Notes under the pieces: model-generated
Told to the model about the DNA's origin: nothing
Seen by the model: only the letters and a program-made list of their open reading frames with translations
Database searches by the model: none
Part shown: piece by piece, positions 1 through 10,252 of the stretch
Layout of the letters: every line of letters starts with the position of its first letter
Position numbering within the stretch: the stretch's first letter is position 1
Position numbers and translations under genes: made by a program
Source of the DNA: Erythrobacteraceae bacterium
GTDB lineage: Bacteria > Pseudomonadota > Alphaproteobacteria > Sphingomonadales > Sphingomonadaceae
Length of the DNA stretch: 64,000 nt
Reading direction: 5' to 3'
Assembly (NCBI GenBank): GCA_027489065.1
Contig: JAIYAM010000060.1
Coordinates: 1 to 64,000, forward strand

Positions 1-373
<373 letters not shown>

Positions 374-606
374 TGTCACACACCAAACCGGCATGGGGAA
401 AACCCCACCCTCCAGTATGGCATGAGCTGCAAGGAGCCGATACCTGCTGTCAAACGTAATGGATACGAATGAACATGCTTGCCATCCGGGCAGGCGTGGA
501 GCCTGCGATCGGATGTGGCATCGGCATAAATTAACCGGTTACCGGAGCCTTGAGGTCCCCGGACCGGGCGCCGTCGCCCACATGTCCCTTCATCAAAAAC
601 CAACAA

Positions 607-617
607 TGTCAAAGAGC
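607..617 (-). promoter_or_regulatory. rRNA antitermination boxA
   Basis: Read on the minus strand the site is GCTCTTTGACA, one mismatch from the E. coli rrn boxA core GCTCTTTAACA. It lies in the leader about 235 nt before the 16S 5' end and about 130 nt after the promoter, where NusB/NusE-dependent antitermination signals are expected. Confidence 0.8.
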
Positions 618-743
618 CGCCAGACAGTAATAGCGGACAGCGATTGGTTCCCCGATTTACACCGGGGGACCGGCTATCCGAATTTGTTGGCGACCGGTCG
701 TTGCGGTGGCGGTGGAAGCCGTCAGCGCCGCGTCGGTGGAGCC

Positions 744-772
744 CATCTATGAGCGGTTCCTGATTCGGTCAA
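744..772 (-). promoter_or_regulatory. rRNA operon promoter
   Basis: On the minus strand a -35 TTGACC (772-767) is followed by a 17-bp spacer and a -10 TAGATG (749-744). It points toward the 16S gene and implies a leader of roughly 365 nt. A GANTC methylation site (762-766) lies in the spacer. It is the best sigma-70-like hexamer pair found upstream of the rRNA. Confidence 0.7.
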
Positions 773-1101
773 CGGCTTTTTGCAATTTTATTTCAGGGCC
801 GCGCAAGAACCGCAGAATTCCGCCATTTTTTCCCTATTTCTCGCCCCAATCGCCCCCTCAGGCATGGGGTGAATGCCCCATATGGGGCCCCGAATCCGGG
901 CTGACGGGGGGCTGAATCGGGGTTTGAGCGCTGCTGACGGGCGCTTGAGCCCTCGTCGCGGGTAGGATTCCCGATTCACCGCCTCCTCAGCCGATTCCCG
1001 GTTCCGTGCGATTCCCTCGTCCTGTTGGGGCCGTCCTCCAATGATGGTAGGATCATGCCCGCAGGACCGGGCTCGACCCTGTGTCCGCATGGGAGAGCGA
1101 T

Positions 1102-2085
1102 ATGCATATGTCCGTACGCACGATGCTTGCCGCCGCCTCTCTGGGCTACGGCGTCCCCGTCGTCGCCGAGACTCCCGTGCCTGTCCCTGCACCGTCCGCC
1201 GTGACAGGTGGCATCGTCGATCCGCAGGCAGAGGTGCTCGCACTGGAGGCGGATCGCCACAGTCGGCTCACGCTCCCCGTGCTCGTGGAAGGCGCCGGAC
1301 CGTTCGCCTTCATGATCGACACCGGCAGCGAGGCGACCGCCGTCACCCACGAAGTTCGCGCTGCAGCGGCACTCGCGCCTGCGGGCATGGCCACCCTAGT
1401 CGGCATGGCGAGCCGCCGCGAGGTCGAACTTGCCAGCGTACGCCGCATCGAGTTCGGCTCGAACAGCTACACCAACTTCCTTGCTCCCGTGCTGGCGCGC
1501 GAGAACATCGGCGCGCAAGGGATCATCGGGCTTGATGCGCTTCAGGACTTCCGGGTGCTGATCGATTTCCGCAAACAGACCATCGCGGTGGAGGACACGG
1601 CCGCCAAAAAGCGACCCGCCGGCTACGAGATCGTCGTGCGCGCGCGCAGCCGCCTCGGGCAACTGCTCATCACCGATGCCGTCGTGGAGGGTGTGCGTGC
1701 GACCGTCATCATCGACACCGGAGCTCAGGCGAGCCTCGGCAACCTTGCGCTGCGCGACAGGATCCGCGCCAAACGCGCGCAAGAGGTCGTCACCACCGAC
1801 GTCAACGGGGTCGACATGGTCGGCCAGCTCGCCTTCGTGCGAGAGTTCAACATCGCGGGCGTATCGCTGACCGACGTGCCGCTGACCTTCGCCGACACGC
1901 CCGCCTTCGAAGCGCTCGGCCTCCACGACCAGCCGGTGATTTCGATCGGCATGCAGCACCTTGCGCTGTTCGATCGGGTGGCGATCGACTTCGCCAACCA
2001 GCGCATCCTGTTCGACGTGCCGGCGGACGTCGCGCGGGCCTTGCGTGATGCCAGGCGGCGCGAATCCTATTCGCCGCGATTCTGA
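1102..2085 (+). CDS. periplasmic retropepsin-like aspartyl protease, two domains
   Basis: A protein of 327 aa with an N-terminal signal-like segment. It carries two aspartyl protease active-site motifs: IDTGS with DTG at about residues 73-75, and IDTGA with DTG at about 205-207. This is a tandem retropepsin-like architecture known from alphaproteobacterial envelope proteins. Both DTG motifs are intact, so the two halves could form a single-chain active site. The ATG at 1102 is preferred because GGGAGAG sits just upstream; a GTG at 1081 is in frame. The precise substrate is not evident. The gene is followed 44 nt later by an ABC exporter in the same direction. Confidence 0.8.
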   Translation: MHMSVRTMLAAASLGYGVPVVAETPVPVPAPSAVTGGIVDPQAEVLALEADRHSRLTLPVLVEGAGPFAFMIDTGSEATAVTHEVRAAAALAPAGMATLVGMASRREVELASVRRIEFGSNSYTNFLAPVLARENIGAQGIIGLDALQDFRVLIDFRKQTIAVEDTAAKKRPAGYEIVVRARSRLGQLLITDAVVEGVRATVIIDTGAQASLGNLALRDRIRAKRAQEVVTTDVNGVDMVGQLAFVREFNIAGVSLTDVPLTFADTPAFEALGLHDQPVISIGMQHLALFDRVAIDFANQRILFDVPADVARALRDARRRESYSPRF

Positions 2086-2129
2086 TCCGCGCCTTGCGGG
2101 TGGTCGCCCCCGCGCCCACATGGGAGGTC

Positions 2130-3980
2130 ATGCCGCCCGACACCGCCACTTCCGCCGATCCCGACAACAAGAAGACTCGCGCGCGGGACGTGGAGAGCTG
2201 GCCGACGCTCAAGCGTTTTCTTCCCTATCTCTGGCCCAAGGACAATCCGGGCCTTCGCACCCGCATCGTCGTCGCCATGACGCTGGTGCTGGCGGGCAAG
2301 GCGGTAACCCTCGCCCTGCCCTTTGCCTATAAGGGCGCGGTCGATGCGATGTCGGGCACGAACCGCGAGGGTGTGACAGTCGCGCTCGCGTTTGTCGCTG
2401 CCTATGCGCTGGGGCGCTTCACCTCGGTCGCCTTCGACAACCTGCGCAACATCGCCTTCGAGCGGGTCGGCCAAGTTGCGACGCTGCATCTGGCCGAGGA
2501 CGTGTTCCACCGCCTCCACCGCCTGAGCCTCAGGTTCCACCTCGCGCGGCGCACCGGCGAGGTCACCAAGATCATCGAGCGCGGGACCAAGAGCATCGAC
2601 CAGATGCTCTATTTCCTGCTGTTCAACATCGCGCCGACGATCATCGAGCTGATCGCGGTCGGCGTCATCTTCTACATCAACTTCGGCATCGATCTGGTGC
2701 TCGCCACGGCCGTGACCGTGGTCGCCTATGTCTGGGTGACGCGCGCGATCACCGAGTGGCGTACCAAGCTGCGGCGCGAGATGAACGATCTCGACGGCAA
2801 GGCCCTGCACCGCGCGGTGGATTCGCTGCTGAACTATGAAACGGTGAAATATTTCGGCGCCGAAAAGCGCGAGGAGGCCCGCTACAGCCATGCCGCGCGC
2901 GCCTATGCCGAGGCAGCGGTCAAGTCCGAGAATTCGGTCGGCCTGCTCAATATGGCGCAATCGGTCATCACCAATGCGCTGGTGGGTGCCGCGATGGCCT
3001 ATACCGTATGGGGCTGGAGCACCGGTGCGCTGACCGTGGGCGATCTTGTGCTGGTCAATTCCCTCCTGATCCAGTTGTTCCGTCCGCTCGACGTGCTCGG
3101 ATGGGTGTACCGTACGATCCGTCAGGGCCTCATCGACATGGGCGAGATGTTCCGGCTGATCGACACCGATATCGAGGTCAAGGACAAGCCCGGCGCGCCC
3201 GCGCTGATCGTCCGCAAGCCGACCGTCGTCTTCGACAATGTCACCTTCGGTTATGATCCGGGACGCACCATTCTCCACGGCCTCTCCTTCGAGGTGCCGG
3301 CCGGTAGCACCACCGCGATCGTCGGGCCTTCTGGCGCGGGCAAGAGCACCATCGGCCGGCTACTGTTCCGCTTCTACGATCCGCTCTCGGGCCGCATCCT
3401 CGTCGGCGGGGAGGACATCGCCGAGGTCACACAGGAAAGCGTGCGCGCGGCGATCGGCATCGTCCCGCAGGATTCGGTCCTGTTCAACGAGAACCTCGCC
3501 TACAACATCGCCTACGGGGCGGAGGGCACGGACCAGGCGACGATCGAGCAGGCCGCGCGCGATGCCGCGCTCACGCCGCTGATCGAGCGTCTGCCGGATC
3601 GTTACGAGACCATGGTGGGCGAGCGCGGCCTCAAGCTTTCGGGCGGGGAGAAGCAGCGCGTCGCCATCGCCCGCACGCTGGTCAAGAACCCGCCGATCCT
3701 GCTGCTGGACGAGGCGACGAGCGCGCTCGATACCCGAACCGAGCAGGAGATCCTCGCCACCTTGCACCGCATTGCCGAAGGCCGCACCACGCTGGCAATC
3801 GCACACCGGCTGTCGACCATTGCCGATGCCGACAATATCCTCGTGCTCGATCATGGCCGGCTGGCGGAGAGCGGCAATCATGCCGCGCTTATCAAGCGCG
3901 GCGGGCTTTATGCCGAGATGTGGGCGCGGCAGGCGAACGAGCGGCGCGAAGCGGACGTCGAAGCCGAGGCCGCCGAATAG
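2130..3980 (+). CDS. atm1: Atm1-type ABC exporter (permease-ATPase fusion)
   Basis: A half-transporter of 616 aa. The N-terminal six-helix permease spans roughly residues 30-330. The ATPase domain has Walker [10 protein letters not shown] (about 399-407), the signature LSGGEKQRV (about 503), Walker [13 protein letters not shown] (about 523) and the switch histidine in AIAHRLSTI. The full layout and the N-terminal [13 protein letters not shown] stretch match the Atm1/HMT1 heavy-metal and iron-sulfur type family, which exports glutathione-linked compounds in alphaproteobacteria. The start is uncertain: ATG 2130 gives the usual family N-terminus but GGGAGG is only 2 nt away; TTG 2094 is in frame. 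Confidence 0.88.
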   Translation: MPPDTATSADPDNKKTRARDVESWPTLKRFLPYLWPKDNPGLRTRIVVAMTLVLAGKAVTLALPFAYKGAVDAMSGTNREGVTVALAFVAAYALGRFTSVAFDNLRNIAFERVGQVATLHLAEDVFHRLHRLSLRFHLARRTGEVTKIIERGTKSIDQMLYFLLFNIAPTIIELIAVGVIFYINFGIDLVLATAVTVVAYVWVTRAITEWRTKLRREMNDLDGKALHRAVDSLLNYETVKYFGAEKREEARYSHAARAYAEAAVKSENSVGLLNMAQSVITNALVGAAMAYTVWGWSTGALTVGDLVLVNSLLIQLFRPLDVLGWVYRTIRQGLIDMGEMFRLIDTDIEVKDKPGAPALIVRKPTVVFDNVTFGYDPGRTILHGLSFEVPAGSTTAIVGPSGAGKSTIGRLLFRFYDPLSGRILVGGEDIAEVTQESVRAAIGIVPQDSVLFNENLAYNIAYGAEGTDQATIEQAARDAALTPLIERLPDRYETMVGERGLKLSGGEKQRVAIARTLVKNPPILLLDEATSALDTRTEQEILATLHRIAEGRTTLAIAHRLSTIADADNILVLDHGRLAESGNHAALIKRGGLYAEMWARQANERREADVEAEAAE

Positions 3981-4075
3981 CATTCGGCGCGCGGCGGATT
4001 GCCTGTACGGCAGGTGCCGGTTACCTCTCCCCGTCTACCCCGGTCCCGGGGTTTCATCGGAGAGAGAACGCCCAC

Positions 4076-6046
4076 ATGCGCCATGCCGCCATGATTGCCC
4101 TGCTGCTCGCCAGCACCGCCGCGCCCGCCCCCGCCTTCGCACAGGACCAAGCCGCTCCGCCCCCCGCGACCGCGCCTGCCCCTGCCCCGAGCCTGCCGAA
4201 ACCGGCGGCGCTGACCGCCGAGCAGATGCCACAGATCCCGCTCGCCCTTGCCGAAAGCGCGCGGCCCTATCTCGAATCCCGCGGCGCCGGCTTTGCCGGT
4301 TGGGACCCGAACACCCGCGCGGTGCTGATCGCGACGCGCTTCGCCAATGTGTCGCAGCTCCACCGCATCGCCCAGCCGATGGGCGCGCGCACCCAGATCA
4401 GCTTCGAGGCCGAGCCGGTCTCCGGCTCCTACGCGCCTGTCAGGGGCGACGTGATCCTTGTCGCCAAGGATCGCGGCGGGGACGAGTATTACCAGCTCCA
4501 CACCCTCAAGAACGGCCGCCTCACGCTGCTGACCGACGGCAAGAGCCGCAACCAGCCGGGCGCGTGGAGCAACGACGGTGAGCTAATCGGCTACAGCTCG
4601 ACCCGGCGCAACGGGGTGGATTCGGACCTTTACGTCATGAACCCGCGCGATCCGGCCTCGGCGCGGATGGTGTTCCAGAGCAAGGGCGGCGGCTGGGCGA
4701 TCATCGGCTTCACTCCCGACAAGACCGCTGCCTATGTCGCCGACTACAATTCGGTGCAGGACGTCGATCTCTACAAGCTCGACCTTGCCGGCGGCACCAT
4801 GACCCCGATCGGCAATCCCAAGGCCGAGACCGCCTATGGCGGCACGCGCGTCGGGCCGGATGGCACCTTGTGGGTCACCAGTGACGAGGGATCGGACTTC
4901 CAGCGCCTCGGCCGGCTCGACCCTGCGACGGGCAAGTTCACCGCCGTCACGAAGGAGGCATGGGACGTCGACGGCTTCGACATTTCGCCGGACGGCAAGA
5001 CAATCGCCTACGAAGTGAACGAGGCAGGCTCTGACCGGCTGCGCCTGCTCGACGTCGCCAGCGGCAAGGTGACCAAGGTCGACGCCCTTCCCGCCGGCCA
5101 GATCGGAGGGCTCGAATTCGCGCCGTGGGGCGAGATCGGCTTTTCCTTCTCGGGCGCCAAGAGCGCGGCGGACGTGTGGTCGCTGGACCCGGCGACCCTC
5201 AAGCTCACACGCTGGACCCAGAGCGAGACCGGCGGGCTGGACGCAGGCGTCAATGTCGAGCCGCGGATCGTCACCACGAAGAGCTTCGACGGTCTCGAGG
5301 TCTCGGGCCTCCTCTATCTGCCCGATCCGGCGAAGTTCCCGGGCAAGCGCCCGCTGATCGTCAGTGTCCACGGCGGACCGGAAGGCCAGAGCACCGCAGG
5401 CTTCCAGGGCCGCAACAACTACTACCTCAACGAGCTCGGGATCGGCGTCTTCTATCCGAACGTGCGCGGCTCGACCGGCTACGGGAAAAAGTTCGTCAGC
5501 CTCGACAACGGACCCTTCAAGCGCGAGGATTCGGTCAAGGACATGGCCGCGCTGATCGACGCCGTGCGCGCCGACCCGGCGGTCGATCCGGCGAAGGTCG
5601 GCCTGACCGGCGGCTCATACGGCGGCTACATGTGCTATGCCGCCGCCGTGCAGCTGAAGGACAAGCTGACCGCGACCCAGTGTACCGTCGCCATCAGCAA
5701 CTTCGTGAGCTTCCTCGAGAACACCAACCCCTACCGGCAGGACCTGCGCCGCGTCGAATACGGCGACGAGCGTATTCCTGCCCAGCGCGCCAAGCTCACC
5801 GAGATCAGCCCCCTGACGCGCGTGAGCGAGATTGCGAAGCCGATGTTCGTGATCACCGGCGCAAATGACCCGCGCGTGCCCAAGTCCGAGGCCGACCAGA
5901 TGGTCGCCGCGATCCGCGCCAAGGGCGGCGAGGCGTGGCACCTCGTGGCGGCCGACGAGGGCCACGGCTTCGCCAAGAAGGCGAACCAGGACTACGCCTT
6001 CCTTGCCCAGCTGGTGTTCTGGAAGAAGCACCTGCTCGGCGAGTGA
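4076..6046 (+). CDS. S9 family prolyl oligopeptidase, exported
   Basis: A protein of 656 aa with a signal peptide ending near AFAQD. A beta-propeller-like region fills about residues 60-400. The C-terminal alpha/beta-hydrolase domain has the catalytic triad: Ser about 514 in GGSYGGYM, Asp about 598 in GANDPRVP and His about 630 in DEGHGF. This is the acylaminoacyl-peptidase/dipeptidyl-peptidase branch of family S9, expected to cleave short peptides in the periplasm. The ATG at 4076 follows a GGAGAGAGA ribosome site; the open frame reaches upstream into the ABC gene but without a signal there. Peptide specificity cannot be read from the sequence. Confidence 0.9.
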   Translation: MRHAAMIALLLASTAAPAPAFAQDQAAPPPATAPAPAPSLPKPAALTAEQMPQIPLALAESARPYLESRGAGFAGWDPNTRAVLIATRFANVSQLHRIAQPMGARTQISFEAEPVSGSYAPVRGDVILVAKDRGGDEYYQLHTLKNGRLTLLTDGKSRNQPGAWSNDGELIGYSSTRRNGVDSDLYVMNPRDPASARMVFQSKGGGWAIIGFTPDKTAAYVADYNSVQDVDLYKLDLAGGTMTPIGNPKAETAYGGTRVGPDGTLWVTSDEGSDFQRLGRLDPATGKFTAVTKEAWDVDGFDISPDGKTIAYEVNEAGSDRLRLLDVASGKVTKVDALPAGQIGGLEFAPWGEIGFSFSGAKSAADVWSLDPATLKLTRWTQSETGGLDAGVNVEPRIVTTKSFDGLEVSGLLYLPDPAKFPGKRPLIVSVHGGPEGQSTAGFQGRNNYYLNELGIGVFYPNVRGSTGYGKKFVSLDNGPFKREDSVKDMAALIDAVRADPAVDPAKVGLTGGSYGGYMCYAAAVQLKDKLTATQCTVAISNFVSFLENTNPYRQDLRRVEYGDERIPAQRAKLTEISPLTRVSEIAKPMFVITGANDPRVPKSEADQMVAAIRAKGGEAWHLVAADEGHGFAKKANQDYAFLAQLVFWKKHLLGE

Positions 6047-6415
6047 TCAGGCAGATGCGGCGAGGCGCTGGAGGATTGCCAGCGCCTCGTCCCGACGCGG
6101 CCACGGCACGAACAGGTGATCGTGGTGATACCCCGCCACGACATCGCAGGCGATTCCCGCCGCGGCGAGGCCGCCCGCCACGGCGGCGGTCAGCCCCACA
6201 CCTTCGAGCGCGGAGTGCACCATAAGCGTGATGCGGGCAAAGCCGCCGTCGTCCGTCGGGAGGATCGCGGTGGTGCCTTCCGCCTCGCGGATGATGGCGA
6301 AGGCTCCCGAAGGCGGATCGCCCTCCACCAGCGCGAAGTCCCACCGGCGCTGATCGAGTGCCGGGGCCATTCCCGCGAGCATCTGGGCCAGAATGCTGAC
6401 GGGACTCGCGCCCAC
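6047..6415 (-). CDS. ACT domain-containing small protein
   Basis: A 122-aa protein that looks like one compact ACT-type ligand-binding unit (residues about 5-115). It has the family pattern of a tryptophan/phenylalanine pocket, ALVEGDPP, then TAILPTDDGG and VHSALEGVGLTAAV, as in small stand-alone ACT proteins of the DUF2241/ACT_7 kind. The start is GTG; it shares one base with the hslU stop (TAGTG), so it is translationally coupled to hslU. No enzyme domain is present; amino-acid binding is inferred from the family only. Confidence 0.75.
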   Translation of the reverse strand: MGASPVSILAQMLAGMAPALDQRRWDFALVEGDPPSGAFAIIREAEGTTAILPTDDGGFARITLMVHSALEGVGLTAAVAGGLAAAGIACDVVAGYHHDHLFVPWPRRDEALAILQRLAASA

Positions 6416-7713
6416 TAAAGGATGTATTTGCTGAGGTCGGTGTTGCCCGCGAGGTTCGCCAGCCGCGCCTCTACGTAAGCCGCATCGATGGTGATCGTCT
6501 GGCCCTTCAGGTCCTCCGCCTCGAAGCTGATCTCCTCGAGCAATCGCTCCATCACCGTCTGCAAGCGCCGTGCGCCGATGTTCTCGATGCTGGCGTTCAC
6601 TTGCGCCGCGATGCGCGCGATGGCGTGAACCGCGTCCTCGGCGAATTCCAGCGTCACATCCTCAGTCCCGAGCAGGGCCCTGTATTGCGCCACGAGGTTC
6701 GCCCGCGTCTCCGAGAGGATCCGCACGAAGTCCGCCTCGGTCAGCGCCCGCAGCTCCACCCGGATCGGCAGGCGGCCCTGCAGTTCGGGCAGCATGTCCG
6801 AAGGCTTCGCCACATGGAATGCGCCGCTCGCGATGAACAGCACGTGGTCGGTCTTCATCGGGCCATACTTGGTGGCGACCGTGGTGCCCTCGATCAGCGG
6901 CAGCAGGTCGCGCTGCACGCCTTCACGGCTGACCGAGCCGCCGCGCACATCGCTCACCGCGATCTTGTCGATCTCGTCGAGGAACACAATCCCGTTGGTC
7001 TCGGCGTTGGCGAGCGCCACGCGGGCGACATCATCCTGATCGAGGCGCTTGTCGGCTTCCTCGTCCACAAGCCTGTCCCAGGCATCCGGCACGCGCAGCT
7101 TCTGGCGGCGGGTGTTTTTGCGGCCCAGCGCCTTGCCCATCATGTCGCTGAGGTCGATCATCCCGATCTGCCCGCCCATACTGCCCATGTCGAAGGGTGC
7201 GGCGGGGGTGTCGCGCACCTCGATCTCGACCTCGACGTCGTTCATCGCGTTCTGGACGATGCGCTGGCGGAAGCTCTCGCGGGTCGCTTCGGAGGCGTTG
7301 TCCCCGACCAGCGCGTTGAGCAGCCGGTCCATCGCCGCTTCGGACGCCGCCTCGCGGACCTTCTCGCGGCGGCGCTCCTTCTCGAGCCGGATCGCCTCTT
7401 CCACAAGGTCGCGCGCGATCTGCTCGACGTCGCGGCCGACATAGCCGACTTCGGTGAACTTGGTCGCCTCGACCTTGATGAAGGGGGCCTCGGCCAGCTT
7501 CGCCAGGCGCCGGCTGATCTCGGTCTTGCCGCAGCCCGTCGGCCCGATCATCAGGATGTTCTTGGGCGTGACCTCGTCGCGCAGATCCGCGCCGAGACGT
7601 TGCCGCCGCCAGCGATTGCGCAGCGCCACGGCAACCGCACGCTTGGCCTCCGCTTGTCCGATGATGTGTTCGTCGAGCGCGGCGACGATCGCCTTGGGGG
7701 TGAGGTTGTCCAT
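6415..7713 (-). CDS. hslU: ATP-dependent protease ATPase subunit HslU
   Basis: A 432-aa AAA+ unfoldase that feeds the HslV peptidase. Walker A GPTGCGKT is at about residues 57-64, the pore loop GYVGRD at about 93-98, Walker B IVFLDEID at about 245, and the C-terminus ends in YIL, the tail that docks into HslV. Length matches the family. The acidic and basic I-domain insert is present (about 110-235). It sits 23 nt downstream of hslV and forms an operon with it and the ACT gene. Confidence 0.97.
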   Translation of the reverse strand: MDNLTPKAIVAALDEHIIGQAEAKRAVAVALRNRWRRQRLGADLRDEVTPKNILMIGPTGCGKTEISRRLAKLAEAPFIKVEATKFTEVGYVGRDVEQIARDLVEEAIRLEKERRREKVREAASEAAMDRLLNALVGDNASEATRESFRQRIVQNAMNDVEVEIEVRDTPAAPFDMGSMGGQIGMIDLSDMMGKALGRKNTRRQKLRVPDAWDRLVDEEADKRLDQDDVARVALANAETNGIVFLDEIDKIAVSDVRGGSVSREGVQRDLLPLIEGTTVATKYGPMKTDHVLFIASGAFHVAKPSDMLPELQGRLPIRVELRALTEADFVRILSETRANLVAQYRALLGTEDVTLEFAEDAVHAIARIAAQVNASIENIGARRLQTVMERLLEEISFEAEDLKGQTITIDAAYVEARLANLAGNTDLSKYIL

Positions 7714-7736
7714 GTTTCGTCCGGGGAGGAGAGAGA

Positions 7737-8294
7737 TCAGACGGTCTCGACCGTCAGGTTGCCGTTGGTGAAAACGCAGATGTCGGCCGCCACTGCCATC
7801 GCCTTTCGCGCGATGGTCTCGGCGTCGCTTTCGTAGTCGGCGATGGCGCGGGCGGCAGCGAGGGCGAAGTTCCCGCCCGAACCGATCGCCGCAATCTCGC
7901 CGATGGGTTCCAGCACGTCGCCATTGCCGGTCAGCACCAGCAGCGTGTCCTTGTCGGCAACGATCATCAGCGCCTCGAGATTGCGCAGATACTTGTCCGT
8001 GCGCCAGTCCTTGGCGAGCTCGACGCTCGCACGCATCAGCTGACCGGAATATTGTTCGAGCTTCTTCTCGAGCCGCTCGAAAAGGGTGAAGGCATCGGCC
8101 GTCGCCCCGGCGAACCCGGCGATGACGCTGCCGTCGCCGAGCCGGCGGACCTTGCGCGCGTTGGGCTTCATCACGGTGTTGCCCATCGAAACCTGGCCGT
8201 CACCGGCGATGACGGTCTTGCCGTTTCGCCGGACGCCGATGATGGTGGTGCCGTGCCACTGCACGAGGCCGTGGGCCGAAGGGTCGTGTGTCAT
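7737..8294 (-). CDS. hslV: HslV peptidase subunit
   Basis: A 185-aa proteasome-type peptidase. The catalytic threonine is in GTTIIGV (Thr at about 16), so a 15-residue propeptide would be removed. GDGQVSMGN and the [13 protein letters not shown] helix are diagnostic. It pairs with HslU. The upstream DNA has a sigma-32-like promoter whose -10 ends only 9 bases before the ATG and there is no Shine-Dalgarno sequence, so the message may be leaderless. Confidence 0.97.
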   Translation of the reverse strand: MTHDPSAHGLVQWHGTTIIGVRRNGKTVIAGDGQVSMGNTVMKPNARKVRRLGDGSVIAGFAGATADAFTLFERLEKKLEQYSGQLMRASVELAKDWRTDKYLRNLEALMIVADKDTLLVLTGNGDVLEPIGEIAAIGSGGNFALAAARAIADYESDAETIARKAMAVAADICVFTNGNLTVETV

Positions 8295-8302
8295 GCCCGC
8301 TG

Positions 8303-8330
8303 ATATGGAGCGCCCGCCGCCCGGATCAAG
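8303..8330 (-). promoter_or_regulatory. sigma-32 (RpoH)-like promoter of hslVU
   Basis: Minus strand: CTTGAT (8330-8325), a 14-bp spacer and CTCCATAT (8310-8303). This resembles the heat-shock consensus CTTGAA / CCCCATNT. HslVU is a classic heat-shock operon. The transcription start would fall within a few bases of the hslV ATG. Confidence 0.55.
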
Positions 8331-8351
8331 CCGGTGCGAATGAAGCCTGGC

Positions 8352-8846
8352 TTACTGCCCGTTCGGGCCGCTGCCCGGCGCCCCGCCGCCCGGCAGACCA
8401 GCGCCTCCGACCTGACCGATATTGCCGAACAGATCTTCGAGGAAGCTGCGCTCGCGGCCCAGCACGGGGGTCTTGTCGCCGTTGGGATCGAGGAACACGA
8501 CCTTCTCCATCCCGCTGCGGTCCACCTTGGCCACCCGCCCGGCCGCGTCGAACTGCACCGCGAGCACGCTGTGGACGCGGATGCGCGGACGATTGAAGGG
8601 GCGCTGGCCGGTGATGCTCGAGACGTAATACCACGTCGGGGTGCCGAACTGGCTGACGAAGGTCGGCCGGCCAAGCGTGCTCTCGACCGACTGCTGGTTG
8701 TCGATTCGCGGCTGGATCGCCTCGGTGAGCGTGGGATCGACGATGTAGCCGCGCGATTCCTGGATCGCCGTGCAACCGGGCAGCACCGCCGTCGCCATAG
8801 CCACGACCAGCAGCGTACCGCGCGCCTTGCGAGCGGCTGACTTCAT
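8352..8846 (-). CDS. bamE: outer membrane assembly lipoprotein BamE (SmpA/OmlA)
   Basis: A 164-aa lipoprotein, lipid-anchored cysteine at about 25 (VLPGC). The mature part shows the SmpA/OmlA fold: GYIVDPTLTEAIQP, then SVESTLGRPTFVSQFGTPTWYYVS. It is a component of the Bam machine that inserts beta-barrel proteins in the outer membrane. The C-terminal 20 residues are Gly/Pro rich (GGAGLPGGGAPGSG), longer than in enterobacteria. ATG 8846 gives a normal-length signal peptide; ATG 8876 and TTG 8885 lie upstream in frame. Confidence 0.88.
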   Translation of the reverse strand: MKSAARKARGTLLVVAMATAVLPGCTAIQESRGYIVDPTLTEAIQPRIDNQQSVESTLGRPTFVSQFGTPTWYYVSSITGQRPFNRPRIRVHSVLAVQFDAAGRVAKVDRSGMEKVVFLDPNGDKTPVLGRERSFLEDLFGNIGQVGGAGLPGGGAPGSGPNGQ

Positions 8847-9088
8847 CGCTTCCGCCTTCTGCTTACCAGCGTTCATCTGCGCCAAACCGTGTCCGTCCCG
8901 TTATCCATGCGCACGACGCGCTCTTGTCCCTTGGGCGAGGTGCTTTAAGGGGCTAGGCGCAAGCTTGCAACGCACCATATGTCGAAGCGCTGGCATCCTC
9001 GCCTTGAACAACGGTTGAACGCATCCGCGCCTGGTGCGTTGCCGTAGGATCAGGGCAGGCGCAGCCCTACCCGAACCGTTGCGCGTTC

Positions 9089-9634
9089 ATGAAAGGCCTC
9101 TACCCCATGTCCCTGCTCTCCCGCCTGCTCGGCACCGCCCCGGACCCGCGCGAAGGGGTGCGTCCGCTGTGGCACCGCGTGATCGAGCTGGCGCGCGATT
9201 CCGTCTACTACACCGAGTGCCAGGTGGCGGATTCCGTCGCCGGGCGCTTCGACATGATCACCGCGGTGCTGAGCGCGGTGATCGTCAGGCTCGAAGCGTC
9301 GGACCTGCGCACCGAAAGCGCGCTGCTCGCCGAGCTGTTCGTCGAGGACATGGACGGGCAGCTGCGCGAGTTCGGGGTCAATGACGTGGTGGTCGGCAAG
9401 CGGATCGGCAAGCTGATGAGCGTGCTCGGCGGACGGCTCGGGGCTTACCGGGTGGCCCTCAACGAGGGCGACCTCGAGCGCCTGATCGCGGCTGCCGGGC
9501 GCAACGTCACCTTCGCTGAAGGCACCGACGAGGCCGCCGCGGCCCGTGCCGTGGGCGACCGGTTGATGAAGCTTTTCAACCGTCTGGGCCGCTTCTCCGA
9601 TGCCGAAATGCTGTCCGCGAGCGCGATCTGGTGA
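9089..9634 (+). CDS. ubiquinol-cytochrome c chaperone family protein (CBP3-like)
   Basis: A 181-aa protein matching the CBP3/UQCC1 family (YYTECQVADSVAGRFDMITA and the helical ELFVEDMDGQLREFGVNDVVVGKRI). In mitochondria and alphaproteobacteria this family helps assemble the cytochrome bc1 complex. It is cytoplasmic or membrane-peripheral with no signal peptide. A second ATG at 9107 is an alternative start. It overlaps the next gene by GTGA, a common pair in Sphingomonadales. Confidence 0.85.
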   Translation: MKGLYPMSLLSRLLGTAPDPREGVRPLWHRVIELARDSVYYTECQVADSVAGRFDMITAVLSAVIVRLEASDLRTESALLAELFVEDMDGQLREFGVNDVVVGKRIGKLMSVLGGRLGAYRVALNEGDLERLIAAAGRNVTFAEGTDEAAAARAVGDRLMKLFNRLGRFSDAEMLSASAIW

Positions 9635-10164
9635 CGCCGCCGCTGCCCCCTTCCGAGCTGACCCGCATGGTCAAGGCCCGCCCGCTCCCGGCGGGGCCGG
9701 TGGTGATCGAGGCCAGCGCGGCCGAGCGCGCGGCGCTCGCGGTGCGCTTCGGGCTGGGTGCGGTGGAGAGCCTTGTCGCGACCGTCGCGCTCGAACCGAG
9801 ACCCCGGGCGATCCGCGCCACCGGGCGGCTGACAGCGCAGGTGATGCAGCCTTGCGCGATCTCCGGCGAGGACTTTCCGGTGACCATCGACGAGCCCGTG
9901 GACCTGCGCTTTGTCGAGGAAAATCAGCGCCCTCCCACAGAAGACGAGGAGATCGAACTGGTCGCGGACGACTGCGACGAGATCGAGTTCTCCGGCGAGA
10001 TGTTCGATCTGGGCGAGGCGGTGGCGCAGACCCTCGGGCTGGCGATCGACCCCTATGCCGAAGGCCCGGGTGCCGACGCCGCGCGGGCCGCGGCGGGGAT
10101 CGTGCCGGAAGGCGAGCAGATGGGACCGCTCGCCGATCTGCTGGCGGGCCTGAAGAAGGACTGA
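9631..10164 (+). CDS. YceD family protein (DUF177)
   Basis: A 177-aa acidic protein of the YceD/DUF177 family. The family pattern is seen in RLTAQVMQPCAISGEDFPVTIDEP and the acidic strip DEEIELVADDCDEIEF followed by DLGEAVAQTLGLAIDPY. In many bacteria YceD lies next to rpmF (ribosomal protein L32) and is linked to 23S rRNA biogenesis; rpmF is not next to it here. The start is GTG, overlapping the chaperone gene stop, so translation is probably coupled. Confidence 0.85.
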   Translation: MTPPLPPSELTRMVKARPLPAGPVVIEASAAERAALAVRFGLGAVESLVATVALEPRPRAIRATGRLTAQVMQPCAISGEDFPVTIDEPVDLRFVEENQRPPTEDEEIELVADDCDEIEFSGEMFDLGEAVAQTLGLAIDPYAEGPGADAARAAAGIVPEGEQMGPLADLLAGLKKD

Positions 10165-10252
10165 CCATGGCATGCGCCCCTAGGGCGGCGGGCCCACAAT
10201 CTTAAGTCGCTGACCGCCAAGGTTTTCCGCCGCTCTGCCGCCGGAGACCCCT

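Larger units (their letters stand above)
374..1101. other. rRNA leader and upstream noncoding region
   Basis: About 730 bases hold no convincing protein gene. The left half (374 to about 737) is the transcribed leader of the minus-strand rRNA operon and carries a boxA. The promoter sits at 744-772. The right half (780-1080) is noncoding and contains a dense group of GANTC sites (starting at 892, 914, 966, 973, 993 and 1010, plus 762 inside the promoter spacer) and short direct repeats such as CTGACGG. Open frames here lack signals and are composition artefacts. Confidence 0.75.

Noticed and set aside
2094..2129. Longer N-terminus for the ABC exporter from TTG.
   Set aside because: Family members begin near MPPD; the upstream codons show no conservation pattern and the ATG is preferred despite its close ribosome site.
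2067..3278. Long minus-strand open frame (403 codons) opposite the ABC exporter gene.
   Set aside because: It mirrors the codon phase of the real gene, has no ribosome site or family motif, and is a high-GC shadow.
6601..7836. Plus-strand open frame of 411 codons opposite hslU.
   Set aside because: Antisense to a well-conserved ATPase; composition artefact.
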